A stretch of DNA of 64,000 bases from Pogonophryne albipinna. Taxonomy: Eukaryota > Chordata > Actinopteri > Perciformes > Artedidraconidae. The position numbers were made by a program, and so were the translations under genes. The stretch covers positions 27,426,769 to 27,490,768 of the forward strand of contig CM053248.1 in assembly GCA_028583405.1 (NCBI GenBank), given 5' to 3'. The notes under the pieces are model-generated. The model ran no database searches and was not told the origin of the DNA. It saw nothing but the letters and a program-made list of their open reading frames with translations. Positions 54,701 through 59,923 of this stretch are shown one piece after another; position 1 is the stretch's first letter; each line of letters starts with the position of its first letter.

Positions 54701-56175
54701 ACAAATTGACAGCAGGCTCATACAGCATGGAATGGACTGAAAAGCACAGAGCTCATTTGGAAGCTGCAGAGCGAGATGAGCTTTGGTGTAACCTGCTGAA
54801 CTCATCCATCAAACAGCATCCCTCACACAGCTGCAAGCCCTCGCTCCCACTAATGGAGAAAGCTAAAAGGGACTCAGTATGCATGTGGCGGGGTACATAG
54901 CACACATTAGAAATAACGAACACTGTCCAAAACCAAATTCTTCCGGGAAAAAACATGCAATTTGATGTGGTTACTGTACAGGACCAGGATGTTTCAGGGG
55001 CTACCCAGAACAATCTGAATGGATGATGATATTATTTCAAGCACAGCTATCTTGTTAAACTAAATTATTGTCATATTTCACACTATGTTAAACAAACAAA
55101 GAAAATATGTTCCGATACATCATCTTTTTAAATGTTTTTCTGGCTTTCTAAGTTGTCTTTATATACGGTACATCTTTTCTGAACAAGATAAATACAAAAA
55201 ACGTAATTACAAGCGTGTGTGATCTGCTGTGCAAACAGTTATGGAAATGTATTCAAAAATAAAATCTAATACAAATAGTAGTTACAAAGTCTGTGGTCCC
55301 TGTGCCCACATTTTCATAAAAAAGAAACATTGCACACACACTTTGATTCAAATTATTTTGAATTAAGTTGTTCAAATAAAATGGTTTATCAGCGTCTGCA
55401 GGAAAGTACTTACTCATAGTGCAGAAACCGATTATATAACTGTATTGTTCAAACTGAGAGTAAGATAAGTGATTAAAACACAAGTAAATAGGCTATTAAC
55501 AATATCCATGTCGGTTCTACAGTTGCAACACATTACATAATGCCCCTGTAGCATTTTCTAAAATAACGTCAGTAATACAAGCTGCTTTGTGATGATATAT
55601 GTTTAGTGTTGCTGAATAATGCCCCACAGGAGAAAGTGGAAGCTAAACGGGAGAGTGCTCTCAACCAATGGTGCCTGGTTTCAAATCCTTTGAGGAATGA
55701 CAATAAATACCCACAAAACACAAGTTTTTCCCGCGTAGAAGAATGAGACGTAAACACAAACAACAAGACAACTAAACACATACAAGTTGTGCGTAGCCTG
55801 TTACTAGCTAGTTAGTTTGTAGTGGAGGCCCCATTACACAGGAAACAGAGCTACAACTAGGCGCGCCTCTAACAATTCCCAATCCACACACAGAGCTCTT
55901 TCTCACAATAGATAGACATTCCTTGTTTTGCGTTTCGTGCAAAACTAGCAGGGAAATAACCGACACTTAAACTTTGCATTCGCACATTTGACCACACAAA
56001 TCCCGTGTACAGCCACACGAGAAACAAAAACAACCAGTCGCTTTCTAATCACAATCCTTCCCAAACTTGTGCAATCTGAGAGCAGAGAGCTAGGACGAGC
56101 TAACGATGGAGCATGCAAGTTTTCTTACGTACCAACTCCATACTTTTCCTTCTTAGTGGGCACCCAGCGAGACAT
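95..56175 (-). CDS. dock1: dock1 gene, 5' part (22 coding exons, N-terminal ~754 residues)
   Basis: DOCK1 (DOCK180) is a large cytoplasmic Rac activator that works with ELMO and Crk in cell migration, engulfment and myoblast fusion. Twenty-two minus-strand exons join in one frame (2264 nt). The start [14 protein letters not shown], the SH3 stretch [19 protein letters not shown] and the DHR-1 stretch NDIYVTL match vertebrate DOCK1. DOCK1 is chosen over DOCK5 and DOCK2 from exon 8 ([14 protein letters not shown]) and exon 12 ([15 protein letters not shown]). Domains: SH3 about residues 8-69, helical region about 70-420, DHR-1/C2 about 421-610, then the start of the armadillo-like region. The human protein is about 1865 residues, so the DHR-2 GEF domain and C-terminus lie left of base 95. 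No stop or frameshift was seen in any exon. Intron 1 is about 25 kb. Phases are consistent across all 21 junctions. Confidence 0.95.
327..427 (-). CDS. dock1: dock1 exon 21
   Basis: 101 bp. It encodes [20 protein letters not shown] then [13 protein letters not shown] (residues 679-711). Acceptor TGACAG, donor GTGAGT. Confidence 0.96.
428..1552. other. dock1: dock1 intron 20: nothing recognised
   Basis: Begins with the GC donor described for exon 20. AT-rich, no repeat or second gene seen. Confidence 0.7.
1553..1642 (-). CDS. dock1: dock1 exon 20 (GC donor)
   Basis: 90 bp, 30 codons: [20 protein letters not shown] then [10 protein letters not shown] (residues 649-678). Acceptor TTCTAG. The sequence after the last codon TTG is GCAAGTAAC, so the donor is GC instead of GT. 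The next exon starts in phase 0 with VFIIG, as in other DOCK1 proteins, so no GT donor is available without breaking the protein. Confidence 0.95.
2540..2960. other. candidate conserved non-coding element (intron 19)
   Basis: Non-repetitive and rich in homeodomain-type cores (TAAT, ATTA) and balanced composition, e.g. GTGCTAATGCGCTGGTAATA and TTTATTCATAGTATCTGATATGC. Appearance only; conservation cannot be seen from one sequence. Confidence 0.25.
3364..3461 (-). CDS. dock1: dock1 exon 19
   Basis: 98 bp. It encodes [20 protein letters not shown] then [12 protein letters not shown] (to residue 648). Acceptor TTTCAG, donor GTCAGA. Start of the helical (armadillo-like) region after DHR-1. Confidence 0.96.
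5013..5487 (+). pseudogene. Tc1 transposase remnant (N-terminal half)
   Basis: The ATG at 5013 starts [13 protein letters not shown] and soon meets a stop. After a one-base shift near 5045 the frame continues through the DNA-binding part, e.g. [16 protein letters not shown] and the GRPVK linker (GRPR-like). A second shift near 5430 moves into [12 protein letters not shown], which holds the first Asp of the DDE triad. The second Asp and Glu are missing. Not functional. Confidence 0.85.
5496..5976 (+). mobile_element. L2-type LINE 3' fragment inserted in Tc1
   Basis: A 5'-truncated LINE of the L2/CR1 group. It keeps the C-terminal end of the reverse-transcriptase protein ([20 protein letters not shown] ... 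[19 protein letters not shown]) and the usual 3' tail TGTAAAGCACTTTGAATTGCC ending in TTGCC repeats. An 8-bp duplication CTATGTGT lies on both sides (5488-5495 and 5977-5984). Confidence 0.85.
6820..6930 (+). repeat. possible degenerate SINE-like fragment
   Basis: GGCTCAGGATGTAGAGCGG and, further on, CCTTGGGCAAGACATTGGACCAC resemble the tRNA-like part and body of a dispersed fish repeat. Too diverged for a firm family call. Confidence 0.3.
7128..7174 (+). repeat. GAGT/GAGC tetranucleotide repeat
   Basis: About 12 tandem copies of GAGT with regular GAGC variants, in dock1 intron 18. Confidence 0.9.
8935..9210 (+). repeat. diverged dispersed fish repeat
   Basis: It follows the order of a common fish repeat: GGTGAATGGACTGCATCTATAAAGC, then CACACACAAATTCATGCA, then TTAGTATCTTGCCGTAGGACATTTTGACC, then AGCCTTCTGATTG. 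Diverged, with no intact ends. Confidence 0.5.
9537..9720 (-). CDS. dock1: dock1 exon 18 (end of DHR-1)
   Basis: 184 bp, the longest exon seen. It encodes [20 protein letters not shown] to [15 protein letters not shown] (residues 555-615). Acceptor TTCAG, donor GTAATA. It closes the DHR-1 domain. Confidence 0.96.
10097..10200 (-). CDS. dock1: dock1 exon 17 (DHR-1)
   Basis: 104 bp. It encodes [20 protein letters not shown] then [14 protein letters not shown] (residues 520-554). Acceptor CCACAG, donor GTAAAT. Confidence 0.96.
10201..12458. other. dock1: dock1 intron 16, left part: nothing firm
   Basis: Contains a short CA run near 10753 and a 72-codon plus-strand frame at 12150 that matches no family known to me. 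No element ends found before the hAT at 12459. Confidence 0.6.
12459..13270 (-). mobile_element. hAT transposon, internally deleted, with BED-finger exon
   Basis: 812 bp with ends TAGGGATGTCCCGATC and (inverted) TAGAGATGTCCCGATC. A perfect 8-bp target duplication ATGTGAAG flanks it (12451-12458, 13271-13278), the hAT signature. CCGATC and GATCGG motifs are heavily repeated near both ends and are probable transposase-binding subterminal sites. It keeps one coding block on the minus strand and lacks the catalytic region. It sits in dock1 intron 16. Confidence 0.92.
12565..12906 (-). pseudogene. hAT transposase N-terminal fragment (BED zinc finger)
   Basis: An intact 113-codon frame starting [20 protein letters not shown]. 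It contains a BED-type zinc finger: CNVC, then a spacer ending in LIRHLRNKH. After that it has a linker typical of ZBED-like hAT proteins. The DDE and dimerisation parts are missing, so it could at most make a DNA-binding peptide. Confidence 0.85.
13768..13840 (-). CDS. dock1: dock1 exon 16 (DHR-1)
   Basis: 73 bp. It encodes [20 protein letters not shown] then SSQD plus one base (residues 496-519). Acceptor CCTCAG, donor GTGAGT. Confidence 0.96.
14334..14432 (-). CDS. dock1: dock1 exon 15 (DHR-1)
   Basis: 99 bp, phase 0 at both ends, 33 codons: [20 protein letters not shown] then [13 protein letters not shown] (residues 463-495). Acceptor CACTAG, donor GTGCGT. Confidence 0.96.
15217..16022 (+). 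mobile_element. hAT transposon, internally deleted, with zinc-finger start
   Basis: 806 bp with inverted ends CAGGGGTCTGCAACC and CAGGGGGTCTGCAACC. Perfect 8-bp target duplications GTCTAGCC lie at 15209-15216 and 16023-16030. Most of the transposase is gone. It sits in dock1 intron 14. Confidence 0.9.
15435..15665 (+). pseudogene. hAT transposase N-terminal fragment (GTF2IRD2/ZBED5 type)
   Basis: A 76-codon frame beginning [17 protein letters not shown], then [14 protein letters not shown]. This is the start of the hAT transposase group related to vertebrate ZBED5 and GTF2IRD2 tails. Only the first half of the zinc finger (CLIC) is left before the sequence diverges. Confidence 0.75.
16890..17120. 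other. candidate conserved non-coding element (intron 14)
   Basis: Unique sequence with motifs such as GTATAATTACAGCAGC and CTCTCCTTTGATTGGCTG (TCF/LEF-like CTTTGAT next to a CCAAT box). Appearance only. Confidence 0.22.
17958..18082 (-). CDS. dock1: dock1 exon 14 (DHR-1 start)
   Basis: 125 bp. It encodes [30 protein letters not shown] and [11 protein letters not shown] (residues 421-462). This opens the DHR-1/C2-like domain, which in DOCK1 binds phosphatidylinositol 3,4,5-trisphosphate and recruits the protein to the membrane. Acceptor CCAAG, donor GTAAGA. Confidence 0.96.
18428..18553 (-). CDS. dock1: dock1 exon 13
   Basis: 126 bp. It encodes [20 protein letters not shown] through [10 protein letters not shown] and FPEIIMPG (residues 379-420), just ahead of DHR-1. 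Acceptor CACCAG, donor GTGGAG. Confidence 0.96.
20399..20478 (-). CDS. dock1: dock1 exon 12
   Basis: 80 bp. It encodes [20 protein letters not shown] then VNHKGQ (residues 352-378). Acceptor ACCCAG, donor GTACAG. DOCK5 has a longer, different insert here, so this exon also supports DOCK1. Confidence 0.96.
22530..22730. other. candidate conserved non-coding element (intron 11)
   Basis: Unique sequence with CCTTAATTGAGTCAGCAGGG (AP-1/MAF-like TGAGTCAGCA) and several AATTA cores. Appearance only. Confidence 0.25.
22929..23001 (-). CDS. dock1: dock1 exon 11
   Basis: 73 bp. It encodes [20 protein letters not shown] and IPFQ (residues 328-351). Acceptor CCACAG, donor GTAAGT. Confidence 0.96.
23386..23840 (+). 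repeat. MITE-like repeat, one end recognisable
   Basis: It starts at TTAA with TTAAAGGTCACCTATTGTGCAAAATCC, a form typical of fish TTAA-flanked (piggyBac-like) MITEs. The matching right end is not clear; GACCTATTATATAGGTTTC near 23810-23830 may be its degraded remnant. It lies in dock1 intron 10. Confidence 0.4.
24701..24836 (-). CDS. dock1: dock1 exon 10
   Basis: 136 bp. It encodes [30 protein letters not shown] and [12 protein letters not shown] (residues 283-327). Acceptor TTCAG, donor GTAGAG. Confidence 0.96.
25424..25505 (-). CDS. dock1: dock1 exon 9
   Basis: 82 bp. It encodes [20 protein letters not shown] to AVFT (residues 255-282). Acceptor TTACAG, donor GTGAGT. Confidence 0.96.
26140..26382 (+). 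mobile_element. non-LTR retrotransposon 3' end
   Basis: An AT-rich 3' UTR ending GATGGCAATAAAGATATTCTGATTCTGATTC, with a short ATTCTG repeat as tail. This form is typical of 5'-truncated fish LINEs. No coding part remains. Confidence 0.5.
26545..26702 (-). CDS. dock1: dock1 exon 8
   Basis: 158 bp. It encodes [20 protein letters not shown] to YDPVDSKFV (residues 203-254). Acceptor CGACAG, donor GTAAAT. The segment [16 protein letters not shown] is near-identical to DOCK1 and clearly different from DOCK5 and DOCK2, so this exon fixes the paralogue. Confidence 0.97.
26895..26992 (+). mobile_element. LINE/SINE 3' tail with GAAAT repeat
   Basis: ACACCTGGATAAATAAAAGTTTGAAAT followed by GAAAT repeats looks like the 3' end of a retroposon. 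Short and without coding sequence. Confidence 0.35.
28136..28271 (-). CDS. dock1: dock1 exon 7
   Basis: 136 bp. It encodes [19 protein letters not shown] and then [20 protein letters not shown] to QEER (residues 157-202). Acceptor TGAAAG, donor GTAAAG. The reading frame is open far into both introns, but homology ends sharply at the splice sites. Confidence 0.96.
28886..29034 (-). CDS. dock1: dock1 exon 6
   Basis: 149 bp. It encodes [20 protein letters not shown], then [14 protein letters not shown] and the lysine-rich helix to IDYGN (residues 108-156). Acceptor TGTCAG, donor GTGAGG. Part of the N-terminal helical region that contacts ELMO. Confidence 0.96.
29650..29746 (-). CDS. dock1: dock1 exon 5
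   Basis: 97 bp. It encodes [20 protein letters not shown] and onward through [12 protein letters not shown] (residues 75-107), a very conserved DOCK-A segment just after the SH3. Acceptor CTGCAG, donor GTAAGC. A run of 17 G in the transcript (29802-29818) lies about 55 bases upstream of this acceptor. Confidence 0.96.
29802..29818 (+). repeat. C17 homopolymer (G17 in the dock1 transcript)
   Basis: Uninterrupted C run about 55 bases upstream (in transcript order) of the dock1 exon 5 acceptor. Confidence 0.9.
30325..30380 (-). CDS. dock1: dock1 exon 4 (end of SH3)
   Basis: 56 bp, acceptor CTTATAG, donor GTAACT. It encodes [18 protein letters not shown] plus two bases (residues 57-74). It matches the final SH3 strands (family pattern GIFPxSYIHLKEA), here with Thr and Cys substitutions. 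Confidence 0.93.
30513..30553 (-). CDS. dock1: dock1 exon 3 (SH3 continuation)
   Basis: 41 bp microexon-like exon, acceptor CATCAG, donor GTGAGT. It encodes [14 protein letters not shown] (residues 43-56). The junction codon G|AC gives Asp before WYRG, where DOCK1 and DOCK5 as I know them have Gly. No alternative acceptor restoring Gly was seen. Confidence 0.9.
30908..30991 (-). CDS. dock1: dock1 exon 2 (SH3 core)
   Basis: 84 bp, phase 1 in and out. It encodes [28 protein letters not shown] approximately (residues 15-42), the ALYDY-like strand and RT loop of the SH3 domain, which in DOCK1 binds the ELMO proline-rich tail and can fold back on DHR-2. Acceptor CTCCAG, donor GTGAGA. Confidence 0.96.
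32295..32331 (+). repeat. TG dinucleotide microsatellite
   Basis: About 18 TG units in dock1 intron 1. Confidence 0.95.
33990..34130. other. candidate conserved non-coding element (intron 1) with octamer
   Basis: Holds a perfect octamer ATGCAAAT (34036-34043) followed by TATTTTT, and a GCTCATTAGCATACATAA stretch. Unique sequence. Appearance only. Confidence 0.27.
35672..36536 (-). mobile_element. degenerate composite element with THAP transposase remnant
   Basis: The left edge CAGTGACCACCAACTGGCGG and the following GGCCC-rich stretch look like a hAT end. Further in, the minus strand encodes a THAP zinc-finger remnant. A 36-bp direct repeat with one mismatch (35833-35868 and 36493-36528, GAGTCCAACAGAGAGGCAG...) frames the THAP part. 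No clean right end was found; 36537 onward is a separate insertion and 37439 onward resumes related sequence. Confidence 0.55.
36081..36293 (-). pseudogene. THAP-domain transposase fragment
   Basis: 71 codons including the stop. The THAP C2CH pattern is visible: CCVPLC, then [20 protein letters not shown], then SHSKV followed by TGA where the family has the third zinc ligand Cys. One base change there (TGC/TGT to TGA) ends the frame. THAP domains occur in P-element-like transposases and in genes derived from them. Here it is a pseudogene. Confidence 0.7.
36537..37430 (+). mobile_element. non-autonomous hAT element
   Basis: 894 bp with ends CAGGGTTGGG and CCCAACCCTG, and a perfect 8-bp target duplication CCTAGAAG (36529-36536, 37431-37438). 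The inner ends also mirror each other (TAATCTGATTACAGTTAC against GTAACTGATTACATTTAC). No transposase frame. Inserted into the composite element to its left: GATCCTTCGTT...GTGAAGAGTCTG occurs on both sides (36431 and 37441). Confidence 0.85.
37781..38455 (-). mobile_element. CAGTG-ended hAT-like element
   Basis: 675 bp with ends CAGTGTTTCCCACA and (inverted) CAGGGTTTCCCACA. The flanks AATAT and AACAT may be a degenerate 5-bp duplication. Bases about 37960-38080 on the minus strand match the plus strand of the 47-kb element at about 47570-47710, so the two share a family-level core. No intact ORF. Confidence 0.65.
38462..38684. mobile_element. TA-flanked Tc1/mariner-like MITE
   Basis: 223 bp. 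Inverted ends TGGAATGCCGTTTAAGCC and TGGAATGCTGTTTAAGCC, with TA on both sides. The inner part is AAATA-rich and nearly palindromic. It begins 6 bp after the previous element. Confidence 0.8.
39738..39759 (+). repeat. TC dinucleotide repeat
   Basis: About 11 TC units in dock1 intron 1. Confidence 0.85.
42708..42737 (+). repeat. CA dinucleotide microsatellite
   Basis: About 14 CA units, with interrupted CA-rich sequence on both sides. Confidence 0.9.
45052..46585. mobile_element. hAT foldback element with long inverted arms
   Basis: 1534 bp with ends TAGGGCTGAACGATATACCG and (inverted) TAGGGCTGCACGGTATTG. A perfect 8-bp target duplication CAGAGTAT flanks it (45044-45051, 46586-46593). The arms are inverted copies of each other: about 45160-45572 pairs with about 45884-46310. 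For example, CGGCTGAATCGGTTGATCC on the left mirrors GGATTAACCGATTCAGCCG on the right. A loop of about 310 bp separates them. The right arm carries about 150 extra bases near 46320-46500. No transposase frame. Confidence 0.9.
47736..49997 (+). mobile_element. L2-clade LINE, 5'-truncated, reverse-transcriptase region
   Basis: It encodes the reverse transcriptase of an L2 (CR1-group) LINE. It starts near [20 protein letters not shown] (read from 47735), then [20 protein letters not shown]. After a MITE interruption it continues with [41 protein letters not shown] and the catalytic YADDIQLY. A nonsense codon at 49266-49268 (Gly to TGA) and a deletion near 49418 break the frame. The C-terminal part follows ([20 protein letters not shown]), then a 3' UTR with GTAAAGCGTCTTTGAGC and an ATT-repeat tail. 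Inactive. Confidence 0.88.
47933..48646. mobile_element. MITE (Harbinger-like) inserted in the L2 reverse transcriptase
   Basis: About 714 bp between the LINE codons for SSNDL and FEPFQSGF. Inverted ends TGCGGCTTTCACACCAGCGC and (inverted) TGCCCCTTTCACACCAACGC. Unusually G+C- and CpG-rich inside. The exact duplication cannot be assigned. The form (GGC/CCC TTTCACACC) resembles PIF/Harbinger MITEs. Confidence 0.65.
50681..56132. other. dock1: dock1 intron 1, 5' part: one MITE, otherwise unique
   Basis: Apart from the TTAA-flanked MITE at 53457-53672 no element or gene was recognised. The right end (55800-56132) becomes CpG-richer toward exon 1. Confidence 0.5.
53457..53672. mobile_element. piggyBac-like MITE (TTAA duplication)
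   Basis: 216 bp flanked by TTAA (53453-53456, 53673-53676). Inverted ends AGGTGGGGTAGGTAATTTTG and AGGTGGGGTAGGTAAGTTTG, pairing for about 36 bases as far as CTCGAG. No coding sequence. Confidence 0.8.
56133..56175 (-). CDS. dock1: dock1 exon 1 (start codon)
   Basis: The ATG is at 56175 with A at -3 (good Kozak context). It encodes [14 protein letters not shown] plus one base of codon 15, one residue shorter than my recollection of human DOCK1. The donor is GTACGTAAG. The start is chosen because MxRWxPTK is the conserved N-terminus of the DOCK1/DOCK5 group. The 5' UTR end is not visible. Confidence 0.93.
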
Positions 56176-56400
56176 TCTCCGTGTCGAGGCTTTCCCGAGT
56201 TGTCGTGTAGCCTGTTAGAAAAAGGTGCAAAAGTGACCAGTTGTTATTTATCAGAACTTTTTTCAGTTTTCTCTGAGCTTTGGGGAGCCACTCCGAGCAG
56301 CCATTTTCAACCAGTGACAGGACGCTCCGCAAGGGGGAGGAAGGGAACACACAACTTTCAGCCTCCATACAGAAGGATCCGTCCGGCTAAACTCCCGCTG
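56176..56400 (-). promoter_or_regulatory. dock1: dock1 5' UTR / proximal promoter region
   Basis: Sequence immediately upstream of the dock1 ATG. It is richer in G+C and CpG than the flanking introns. No TATA box is obvious. The transcription start cannot be placed from sequence. An out-of-frame upstream ATG at 56368 opens a 71-codon frame that runs past the dock1 start codon (stop at 56153). Confidence 0.4.
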
Positions 56401-58914
56401 TTGTTTATACTGAGGCGGAAACTGCTAAAACTGATTAAAAGTTGTATACGTATTTTTCCAATCTTTATTCCAGACTCAAGGTCCATATCACATACAAAAA
56501 AGACAAAACACACATCAATAAATAAGATAAAAAGCTAAAAACAAACAGATAAAAACATAAAGATGTATGATACATTAACTTTATTAACGTTTACAGGAGC
56601 ATATTATTATAAATATGACATAAACAAGTGAAAGTTAAAACGGTAGGTCAGCATTAACATCCACATTCATAACATTAATCTGCTACATCCATAACATTCA
56701 TCTGCTACTTAGTAATTATGTATCTATTTATCTATATCATTCCAATAACTTGCATATAGACTCTTATTGCACTATTTCACTTTTTTAAACTATTTTTCTT
56801 TTGTATTTACTATATTACTATTTACTTACAGTATATTTTTCTGTTTATCTGTGTTATTGTGTTGCACTGTTGGAGAAGCCTGTGGCATAAGAATTTCATC
56901 GGCATAACTACACTGTAGCTATGTATGACAAAATAAAGAACCTTGAACCTTGAAGAGCTTCGCTGGGTCATCTCAATCATAACATATACACAAATACAAA
57001 TAGTGCATACTTTATGCTCTTATATGTTTTATTTGTATACATTACTTTTATTTTATAGTCATCTTTCTTTAACTTTAAGGCTATGTGAATTAAATTATAT
57101 TTTTGTATACTCCTCTATATAGGCTTAACATTTACAAAAGATATGCAATACCCCAAAAACACAAGGGTTTTATGTAAGATGATAACAACTTATATAAAAA
57201 CAAAGGCTACACTACTGGCCTACAAGTAGCAATTGTAAACTTACACAGATATATGGAAGATACAATATATTGAGTAAAAAAATACTAGTAAGTCAAAAGT
57301 AAAGGGGTGTGGTGCATAAATAATAAGTTGTTATAGTTTGGAAAAAATGCTTTTTATTTTCTTTATAGGAATATTATAACTGTTGGGGACAATTAAGCTG
57401 TTGTCAATAATATGATTATTATGCTTCACTCAGCTTGAAATAAATAGATGAATAGTACATGACAAACTTATTTGTTTAATTTATTGTTTCAATTTATTCT
57501 AATCCTATTAAAACAGTTAGTACAGTATTCCTATAAATAGATATTTTTCCTGCAGCAATATTTTCCTCTATGTTGTTTTCCCATGGTAAAACACACAGAC
57601 ATTGTTCCCTTGATAAGCTCAACCACAACATTTGTGTCCATGCTGTCTTTTTCCATTTCCTTTGTTCTTTCTTTCTTGTTGTGCCTCAGGATGAATCTAC
57701 GGGAGCCAAACTATTCTGAGCAGTGATGTGTAAACTAATAAGAGTTATTACTGAGCGGCAGGTGCGAGATAGAAGCCATCGGACAGAGGCACCTGATGCA
57801 CGCATTTGAATCCGCTCATCATTATTTATCTTGTTAGCACAAATATTGCATCTTGTCATGTCATCTTTTAGAGCAGTCTTTCAAACTTATCCATGCCCTC
57901 ATTTGCTCACTTTCTCCACTTGTCGTGTAGGAGAATTGCCAACAGAGGGCGGTGCCGCTTTCAAGGTTATTTTCATTTCCAAGACCCTTTTCTTTTTAAC
58001 CTGGTTTAATTGTCTCTTACTCAACTGAGCTTTTGATTTGTTTTGATGTTGTTTTGCAAGCGAATAGGACAACAATATGCTAAATGCATTACACCATGGC
58101 ATTATTCCTTCTGTGTGTTGCTTCTCAGCTTGACAAGGTGTCCTAAAGCAGGTCACGGCAATTGATATTCGAGATGTATCTTCCTTATCTCTGTCTTTTT
58201 AAGATGTTTGGGAAATGTTATACCACCAAGAGGCACTGAAATAGCTTTGAAAAACATTTGGGACTGATAATCCACTGAGAAACACAACAAATAATTAAAC
58301 ATCCAAGCAAATGCCAATTCTTTTTAGGAAGAAATTGTATCTTTGATGATTTGTGTTCTGCCATGCTAGATACAAACATGGCCTCCAGCTAGAATATCTC
58401 TATCTTGAGAATACCCTTCACTCATGCATTGTGGGACATCATGTGGGTCATGCTACATTTTTCCAAGAGGACACAGGCCCATTTTAAAGAAAGTCTTGCA
58501 AATGTCACATGGCTCAGTTAGACGCTTGAGGATATAAGGTCTCATTATCAGCCACCAACCACGAGATCACAGGGAAGAGCATAAACACTGGGAATTAACA
58601 AAGAGGATTTCTGAAGCAGTAAGTGACTCATGGAACGATATGGATAATCTCCTAATTAGTGATGCGCTATCATTTGTAAGGATGCCTGAATGTCAGAAAG
58701 TTTGATTTGCTCTTTTCAACACTGTCTGAATGGCAGAAACCCCAAACGGGATGGTTTAATAATTAAAACGCTGAATGTCAATGATGTTCTTTGTTTGAAT
58801 GGAGATATTGATTCTTTTAGCATTGTATCAACAAGTGTTAGTTTTTTCTTTCAGCCCGCCCACCCCTCTGTCTCTTCCCATCTCCCCTCTCTGTATTGGA
58901 TGTTCTGCCCTCAG
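56400..58914. other. interval between dock1 and the plus-strand gene
   Basis: About 2.7 kb separates the dock1 ATG from the first possible exon of the plus-strand gene. It holds one retroposon tail (56700-56956) and AT-rich sequence without recognised genes. Confidence 0.55.
56700..56956 (+). mobile_element. fish non-LTR retroposon 3' end
   Basis: TTGCACTGTTGGAGAAGCCTG, then AAGAATTTCAT and ATGACAAAATAAAGAACCTTG with a CCTTGAA repeat tail: a common 5'-truncated LINE/SINE end in fish. It lies about 0.6-0.8 kb upstream of the dock1 start, in the head-to-head interval. Confidence 0.6.
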
Positions 58915-59066
58915 TAAGTCCTTTGTTCGGCAAAGCATCCCTCACATAGCTAAATGCTTCACTGGAGACAGTACCCACAAGCACATAGTTTGTAACAAGA
59001 CAGAGTGTTTACTTCCTAAACCACCAAGGAATGAAGAGTTGGGAGCAAGTGAAAGAGGATGGATTG
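58915..59066 (+). CDS. possible upstream exon of the plus-strand gene
   Basis: A long pyrimidine tract (58850-58911) ends in CAG, and a strong GTAAGT donor follows at 59067. Between them only one frame is open (KSFVRQSIPHIAKCFTGDST and onward to ERGWIG). The exon would end in phase 1. It could join the next exon through a weak AG at 59324, giving the frame of the ATG at 59333. Splice signals are the main support; no homology was recognised. Confidence 0.4.
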
Positions 59067-59332
59067 GTAAGTAACAGTAACACAGGAGCGGAGTAATGAA
59101 AGCAGGGTCTTTTTGTACATAGAATATATGCAACTATTTCTAATTGCAATTTGAACCTTCTCAAAACAGATCAACGATGACCTCCTGCATTCTTGTAGCT
59201 ACTTATTCCTTGAAGTGCATATCAGGCATGCCTCATGGTAAGAAGTCCTATTGAGCTAGGGCAGTCTGATTAATACCGTAAAGGGCTTTCATTGTGGGCT
59301 GAAACTCGAGGCTGGTTACCTGAGCTCCTACG

Positions 59333-59923
59333 ATGACTCTCCGCACGCCAGCTGCCCATCTACGGAGAGCTCCGAGCTGGAGGAAATCCGCAGATGAGTC
59401 CTACTGGGAGAGCTTTATACCAGAAGGAGAGGCTTTGCCCCGGGTTTCTCGTCCTCCACAGGCACCACGGCCCCAGAGTGCCATTGAAGGACGACAGCTG
59501 GACGGCTGGCTCGAGCACCTACAGAGAATAGAGAGGGAACTTCTGAGAGCCCCAGTTCATGATCAGGTTCCAGCTTTCAGTGATCGGACATCATCCATGC
59601 CTGCTCTCCACAAAGAGGCAACCGGACGTGCCTGGAGACAGCCAGGGATCCCGTCTTTCAGTCGGGGTTCATCTTCATGTGGGAGTCCCATTCGGTGTGA
59701 GAGTTCGCTGGGCAGCCAGGAGTCCCTCCAAACAGGGTTTATTTCTCCTCCAGAGCACAGAGGAAGCTGGGAGAGAGCTCATATGATGCAGGCACCAAAG
59801 AAGGAGCAGGCTCACCTCAGTAATATTGCTCCAGTCAAAATTGGATGGCTGCCAATCCAAAGAAGAGTGATGATGGTGGCTGATGCTTGCCACCAAAAGT
59901 TTTCGGACCAATCTGCAGGCCAG
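59333..59923 (+). CDS. first clear exon of a C10orf90 (FATS)-like gene
   Basis: An open frame of 197 codons from the ATG at 59333 to a GTAAAA donor at 59924, phase 0. The product is rich in Ser, Pro and Arg and looks mostly disordered. Notable parts are DESYWESFIPEGEALPR (about residues 20-37), an amphipathic stretch LDGWLEHLQRIERELLRAP, and VKIGWLPIQRRVMMV near residue 170. The frame continues cleanly into two later exons. No enzyme or membrane domain is visible. The gene is head-to-head with dock1, as C10orf90 is with DOCK1 in mammals, which is the main reason for the name. INSYN2A, the other DOCK1-linked gene, is excluded because its sequence is different. The true start is uncertain: another frame (about 59284-59397) also looks coding and ends where this one becomes convincing. 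Confidence 0.6.

Noticed and set aside
1..56175. DOCK5 or DOCK2 as identity of the main gene
   Set aside because: Exons 8, 10 and 12 follow DOCK1 closely and lack the DOCK5-type insert before NKVI.
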